NCBI GenBank assembly: GCA_028583415.1
Contig: CM053272.1
Location: 40,100,199 to 40,164,198 of the forward strand
Length of the DNA stretch: 64,000 bases
Origin: Protea cynaroides
Taxonomy: Eukaryota > Streptophyta > Magnoliopsida > Proteales > Proteaceae
Direction of reading: 5' to 3'
The notes under the pieces are model-generated. The model saw only the letters and a program-made list of their open reading frames with translations. It ran no database searches and was not told the origin of the DNA. The position numbers were made by a program, and so were the translations under genes. This document shows, piece by piece, positions 59,564 to 64,000 of this stretch; the stretch's first letter is position 1, and each line of letters opens with the position of its first letter.

Positions 59564-59953
59564 TGTTGGATTTGTGGGCTCCATTAATTATTTAAACTAA
59601 TTGTTCAGTGGGAGTCTGATTGACACGGTAAAAATCGATTCGATTGATTTGCCACTGGTTTGAGATTGATAACCCTAATTCTATTTATGGGAAGAGAATT
59701 AAGGGTTATGGCAGTATCTTTATAAATACTAGATTAGAGTCCCCACAACCATAGTACGTGAAACAATTCTCTTTGCTCCCATTAGCAAGAGAACATGAAT
59801 ATCCTCTGGAGGCTGTGGAAAACTGTGGTCGAGAGATTGCGATCAAAGTTTGAAAACTAAAAGGAGATCAAACTATTCAACAGGTTTATGATTACTTTTA
59901 ATATTCTATTACCATTGTGTTCTATGAAATCTGTAGGCCATTCAAATCTAACA
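59564..59953 (+). repeat. 3' LTR of the Copia element
   Basis: 390 bp, TGTTGGATT...TCTAACA, uninterrupted. It preserves the empty site for the nested element and the TATAAATACTAGA promoter-like motif also found in the 5' copy. Confidence 0.95.
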
Positions 59954-61075
59954 ATTTTATCCTATTTAATGAAGTGCAACTTATTTTTATTTTCTTTATG
60001 GTATATGTAAGGGCATGTTGATACTTTTATTTTTTGTTTTATCGTATATATTTGTATTGCTTCTCATTTTATGATCATGTGTTCTATGTGTTCTGGACCT
60101 TTTAGAGGTTTCTTAGTTTTTGTTTCTCAAGTATCATTGATGATTTTATTTGGAAGTATTCTATATATATATATTTTATGTAGGTGGAGAATCTACAATA
60201 GAGAATGGTCAAATTTTTCAAACCTGGGCGAAACGATTTAAAGCTGACAAGTCTTGGTGGCAAAAATGGCATTGAATTGCACGATTCTCCTGTAATTTGA
60301 AATTCACTAGAATGGGTACACTAGATCCCATGAATTTTTGGATTAAGATCATCAGGTTGATTTGGAATTTTTGTGATGTGATCAATATTGAGTCTTCTTA
60401 CCCATAAGTATAAGACTGGTGGAATTTTGACGAGTCTGATAACCCATCCCTTAACCAAGTAGATGATTCTCTTGGCATATGCAGATTTCGCATTCACTTG
60501 AAAAGAAATTATTGAACCAAATCAACTTCAAGAATTCTATGATGAATAGAGACAGGGCTGCTTAGGTTTCAACAAGTTGGTTTGACAATCCCACTGGTGT
60601 TGATATTGATTTTTACCTTGTGAGTATAAGCTTTTGAATTTTTGAGTAAACTGAAGAGAACAAGTGCAATACTTTCTGGTTTCTTAGGGTTATTTTATCT
60701 TGATGATCGATTTGCAAGAGAACACGGTTTGCACCGTAGGGACGACTATGATTTTAAGGAGAGTAATCTTGATTACAACTCAACCTTACCTTGTGGCATG
60801 TGGTATATCAATTTAATGGTGCTTTTAATGCCTACTTTGGTGGTATTATGGATACATAAAAAAATTTATTTTTGAGTTCATTTATAATTCTATATTTCAA
60901 GTTAATCTCATATATGTATAAGATGATTTTTGTGGTGCATATGTTACAACATTTCCATATGAGATGTAAGTGTTGCAGCACCTAGATAAGTATCACGAAT
61001 TATCAGGATAGAAATTTTGCACTTGGTGAGTTAAATAAATCTGCAACTGGAGACTGTCTTCATGTATGTTAATGG
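59954..61075. other. Spacer downstream of the Copia element
   Basis: AT-rich. The frame at 60642-60875 has balanced composition (FLDDRFAREHGLHRRDDYDF-like) but matches nothing recognised and lacks gene signals; not called as a gene. Confidence 0.35.
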
Positions 61076-63231
61076 TTAACTATCACAAACAAAAATACAA
61101 ATGTCATTAAATATTAAGTTCATAGTCGAGAAAAGAAGTGAGAATGAGAGAATCGACGAATTTATACACTCCTGAGTAGACAGGACAGCCATCAACCACA
61201 ATACCTTTGGCAGTGGGGCAAGAAGCCAAATCACAGTGCTCTCCTCCCGTACCCACCAGGTGATGCTTTTATTCTCCATTGTCAATGTGTAGTAAATAAG
61301 GACAACCATGAAAGCCACCCCAGCATCTAGACCCACCGAGAGCACATGGTTATATCTTTGCCACCATTGTTTCCGATAACGGAAAACAAAGAAATTGAAA
61401 ATTGTTCCCACAAAAATCCAGACATTGTAGTTCAATGGAGTCGCCGGTGGCATATAAGCTGTTGCTCCAAGAATGACTGAAAGGTTGATTAAAGGGATCC
61501 AAGATTGCTTGGAAATGCCTAGTGCAGAAGCCAAACGAAAACTAGACCTAAAGCACCTGCTAGGAAGAACCAGGTGAGGGCTCCATAGTTTCCATCAACA
61601 CCAAATATCCTTTTGGGTTCGACTAGACCCCAGATGACTGATGCATCGAAGAAGACACGGTCATTTGGACATGTCCATGGACTGTTAGGAGGGAGTAGAT
61701 CAACATTGCAAATGTTATTGATAGAACCCAGCAGCCACCAGGCGACACCTATGTTGATCGTTCCAGCTATCATAGTCCCAAGGAACTGGAGTATGATGAA
61801 ACACCCACATTAAAAAGCAACCACGTAAGTAACTGAAGAATGTTAATGAGTAAGAATAGATCAATATATACACCTAACTTGAAGGAAATGTTACCTAAAC
61901 TAGGAACATCGATCTTGGAGGAATCTTCATGTAATGGCCTAATTTAAAGTCATTGAGGAAGGAGACGGCCTGTGCCATGCTCATATATCCATATATTTTG
62001 AAGCAAACATTAGCAATTGGTCTACCTGGATATATAAGACTCATTAAGTACACCTTGTGTTGATGTTAAGCCCTGGTGTCTGCAAAATAGGAGTCACTTC
62101 GATCAGTAAGGAATACTAGCTAGTAAACTCTAAAGATAGATACCTAAGTTCATAATAATTTATTAAAAAAGGGGACAGGAGGGTGGGTATCCCCACCTGG
62201 TAACCATCTCACACCCCATCAATGGCTCCCAAGGGTGTGGGAGGGTTCCAGGTGGGGAGGTGAACTGCTGATTTATGACCCATTATTCATGCTGGGTCTA
62301 AGGAAGTAAATCTAGGTTTCCAGGCCTCTTTCGATTAAGCTTGGAATCGAGACGTATCAGATCTTGTTTTAAGATGAGACCGAGTGTCAGGTTTCGACCT
62401 TGGATTTCATTTCGGACAGGTTAGAAACCGCGACAACTTAGACAATTAGATCTGTTTTGATTGAAACATAGATCTGTTAAGTTTCCATCTCGAAAGTTCA
62501 AATTAGTAAACGGAAGGACTCTCACATATATAAGGCACCCGAAGTTCCACTCTTTAAGCAATGTAGGACTATTCCCAATACTCCCCTTCACTTGTTGCCT
62601 CTCTTCTGGGATGGTAGTACACGTGGTATGTAGTCCTATTTTTTGGATGACCATACAAAGTGAACCTGAAACTTTGATACTATTAAAGTTTCCATCTCAA
62701 AAGTTCGAACTAGTAAATAGAAGGGCTCTTATATATATAAGGCACCCAAAACTCTACTCTCTAAGCAATTTGGGACTACTCCCAATAGGATCCATGGTAC
62801 AAACTAGCTAGGTCTTTATAACCATATTAATTACCTGATTAGTTGTAGCTGTGATGATACTGATGGGAAGGGTGAATGTGAAGGCAAGGGCAGAGGCAAG
62901 TAGGAGACCCCTCCAAGGCATTTGAACTTGACTCTTCAACCCAATGCAAAGCGCAAGTGAAACAGCAAGGCATGCCATAAGGAGCACATGAAACCACCAT
63001 TGAGGTATGTCTTCATACCTCTTCATCAATTTAGTATGGAATTCAATCTTGTTCTTACTAGCCGCATGATACCGGCGATAAATCTCCTTGTGATCAAGTT
63101 CATGTACATGTATGTAACTAAACATCATAATCTTGATCAAAACGATCGATAGATTGAAACTACAGAGACTGAACTCACTTTCCATAAAACAAGCCGACGT
63201 GGGTGAGTCTTGCTGCTATTGTGGCGAACAA
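61076..63231 (-). pseudogene. Oligopeptide transporter (OPT family) gene, 3' half, inactivated
   Basis: Exons read on the minus strand: 63231-63179 (FATIAARLTHVGLFYGK), ~63087-62835 (EIYRRYH...HTKLMKRYEDIPQWWFH, ending ATTNQ), 62079-61895 (TPGLNI...YPGRPIANVCFKIYGYMSMAQAVSFLNDFKLGHYMKIPPRSM), and ~61782-61076 (FLGTMIAGTINIGVAWWLL, then NICNVDLLPPNSPWTCPNDRVFFDASVIWG, KQSWIPLINL, YNVWIFVG). These are hallmark segments of plant OPT transporters, multi-pass membrane carriers of peptides or metal chelates. Lesions: a frameshift after GLNI; CAG-to-TAG at the 61895 exon edge; AAG-to-TAG and a 1-base loss near 61530; a 1-base loss in ITWWG near 61257. The N-terminal exons, if present, lie right of the Gypsy element. 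TRIM-4 sits in the third intron. Confidence 0.88.
62475..62787 (-). mobile_element. TRIM retrotransposon copy 4, in an OPT intron
   Basis: Terminal repeats 62475-62580 and ~62691-62787 (TGTTAAGTTTCCATCTC...TATTCCCAATA on the + strand) flank ~110 bp. The polypurine CTCCCCTTCAC abuts the left repeat, and a degenerate primer-binding site (CTTTGATACTA) the right. Flanks AGATC / GGATC match 4 of 5. It has a single GGATGACC unit, as in copy 1. It lies between OPT exons ending at 62835 and starting at 62079. Confidence 0.85.
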
Positions 63232-63305
63232 CTGAGAGGAGAATATAGGGAACTTTTTATGTTACGATCACACCCAGCATATCATAATAACCGTAGGATG
63301 GAAAC

Positions 63306-64000
63306 TGTTAGAGTTGCTATAACTGTAGATCTGTAACCAAAATTAGTACCTTATAGAAATGTAATCAGCTATAAAATAGCAAGGAAATGGAATACAAGGG
63401 AAGAAATTACAATCTCCTACTCTATCTTCTTCTCTCTATTCTCTTCTTCACTGGAGGCTGGCTATCTTCGAAGTAGTCATTACCGATACCATCCGTATCA
63501 TTGGTGCTTTCATTGAGAGCCTTCTATGGCAAAGGGAACTCTCTCCCGTTTCTCCATACACGCCATTCGCATGGAACAACAGCGCATCGAGCATCAACGG
63601 CTCTTGGAGGAGAAAATCGACAAAGCCCTGCAACAGAGAAGTGCCGACGCCCCCTCCCTGCCCCCTACCGTCTGGGTTACCACCAACCAAACTCTTAATT
63701 CCTCTTCATCATCCATGATGATTCGGCTGTCTGCACCTGCCACCAAATCTCTTGAGGTCACCAACCCTCCATCATTTCTTGATTCTTTTTTTTCCCCAAA
63801 TCTGATCACCAGTCTGCCACAATTCCCTGTTACATTCATTCAACCCCAGTTTCGACCACAGACCATGCCTCATAGTCCTCCCCAACGTCAATCGAACAAC
63901 GATCAGTAGTTGGTTCAGTTGTCCGCGGCCATTTCCGATCATTCTGGTCTTCTTCACAAATTTTTCCCAATGCCAAACCCTCTGATCGGATCTCCAACAG
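63306..64000 (+). mobile_element. Gypsy-type LTR retrotransposon, 5' part, cut by window edge
   Basis: A 195-bp LTR (63306-63500, TGTTAGAG...CGTATCA) is followed at once by TTGGTGCTTTCATTGAGAG, a primer-binding site typical of several plant Ty3/Gypsy families. A gag-like frame starts at 63526. The rest, including the 3' LTR, is outside the window. The LTR begins 75 bp upstream of an OPT exon and so probably occupies an OPT intron, in antisense orientation to that gene. Confidence 0.8.
63526..64000 (+). pseudogene. Gypsy gag, N-terminal part with an in-frame stop
   Basis: Begins MAKGTLSRFSIHAIRMEQQR, with a coiled-coil-like EQQRIEHQRLLEEKIDKALQQR stretch and a proline/serine-rich linker, a usual plant Gypsy gag N-terminus. 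A TAG at 63907-63909 interrupts it, but the same frame continues open afterwards (LVQLSAAISDHSGLLHKFFP) to the window edge. This suggests a single CAG-to-TAG change in a formerly longer gag. Confidence 0.65.

Larger units (their letters stand above)
52009..59953 (+). mobile_element. Copia LTR retrotransposon, full length but decayed
   Basis: The 5' LTR (52009-53462, about 384 bp once the nested insertion is removed) and 3' LTR (59564-59953, 390 bp) both read TGTTGGATTTGTGGG...AAATCTAACA. The initiator-Met-type primer-binding site TGGTATCAGAGC (53465-53476) follows the 5' LTR, and the polypurine AAGTGGGAGA precedes the 3' LTR. Flanks ATTTA / ATTTT match 4 of 5. The LTRs differ at about 30 aligned positions by eye, so the insertion is old. 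Order gag - protease - integrase - RT - RNase H is Copia. Stops and frameshifts leave it unable to act alone. Confidence 0.95.

Noticed and set aside
60642..60875. 77-residue frame with balanced composition
   Set aside because: No recognised domain, no promoter or splice signals; left in the spacer description.

Overview
This window looks like intergenic and genic DNA from the nuclear genome of a flowering plant. The signs are AT-rich spacers, intron-containing genes, a P-class pentatricopeptide-repeat (PPR) gene, an oligopeptide-transporter (OPT) gene remnant, and a dense mix of plant transposon types: Copia and Gypsy LTR elements, TRIMs, an Au-like SINE, L1-type LINEs, hAT, Mutator, Harbinger/Tourist and foldback elements. 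The species cannot be fixed from the sequence. There is no organellar, bacterial or viral gene set, no CRISPR array and no operon structure.

Genes are few. The one clearly intact gene is an intronless P-class PPR protein at 36401-38290 (+). Two small plant proteins sharing an F-x-Y-D...NFDEG motif are at 23172-23462 (-, probably with a second exon near 22909-22975) and 45561-45917 (+). The 3' half of an OPT-family transporter gene lies at about 61076-63231 (-). Its exons are recognisable but broken by stops and frameshifts, and its introns hold a TRIM and, just upstream, a Gypsy element that runs off the right edge.

Layout. 1-1.1 kb: unidentified, then pyrimidine-rich sequence. 1.1-3.5 kb: non-coding LTR element (-). 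4-7.8 kb: mostly unassigned, with a possible degraded transcript leader on the minus strand. 7.8-11.8 kb: 5'-truncated LINE cut in two by a 2.2-kb solo LTR. 11.8-13.6 kb: Tourist MITE and the 3' relic of a Copia element. 13.6-16.7 kb: nothing identified. 16.7-22 kb: hAT-like elements, a Mutator-like element with TIRs of about 450 bp, a near-perfect hairpin MULE and a second Tourist copy. 22-24.5 kb: small gene and a 63-bp MITE. 24.5-28.3 kb: second copy of the 2.2-kb solo LTR, then another MULE. 28.4-35.8 kb: SINEs, LINE tail, two Tourist copies, TRIM-1 and hAT elements. 36-38.3 kb: PPR gene. 39.2-40.7 kb: large foldback element. 41.3-43.7 kb: orphan LTR and hAT elements. 45.5 kb: small gene. 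46.8-51.6 kb: hAT in a tandem duplication, TRIM-2 and TRIM-3. 52-60 kb: full-length decayed Copia element whose 5' LTR carries a Harbinger-like element filled with a CCA-rich minisatellite. 61-63.2 kb: OPT pseudogene with TRIM-4. 63.3 kb to the end: 5' part of a Gypsy element.

Many insertions could be bounded by target-site duplications (TSDs) read directly: 8 bp for hAT, 9 bp for MULEs, 5 bp for LTR elements and TRIMs, and TAA/TTA for Harbinger types. No new enzymatic or defence system was found. The most unusual structures are the foldback element with unequal repeat-bearing arms, the TRIM family with a stepwise expanded internal repeat, and the minisatellite-filled Harbinger element nested in an LTR.
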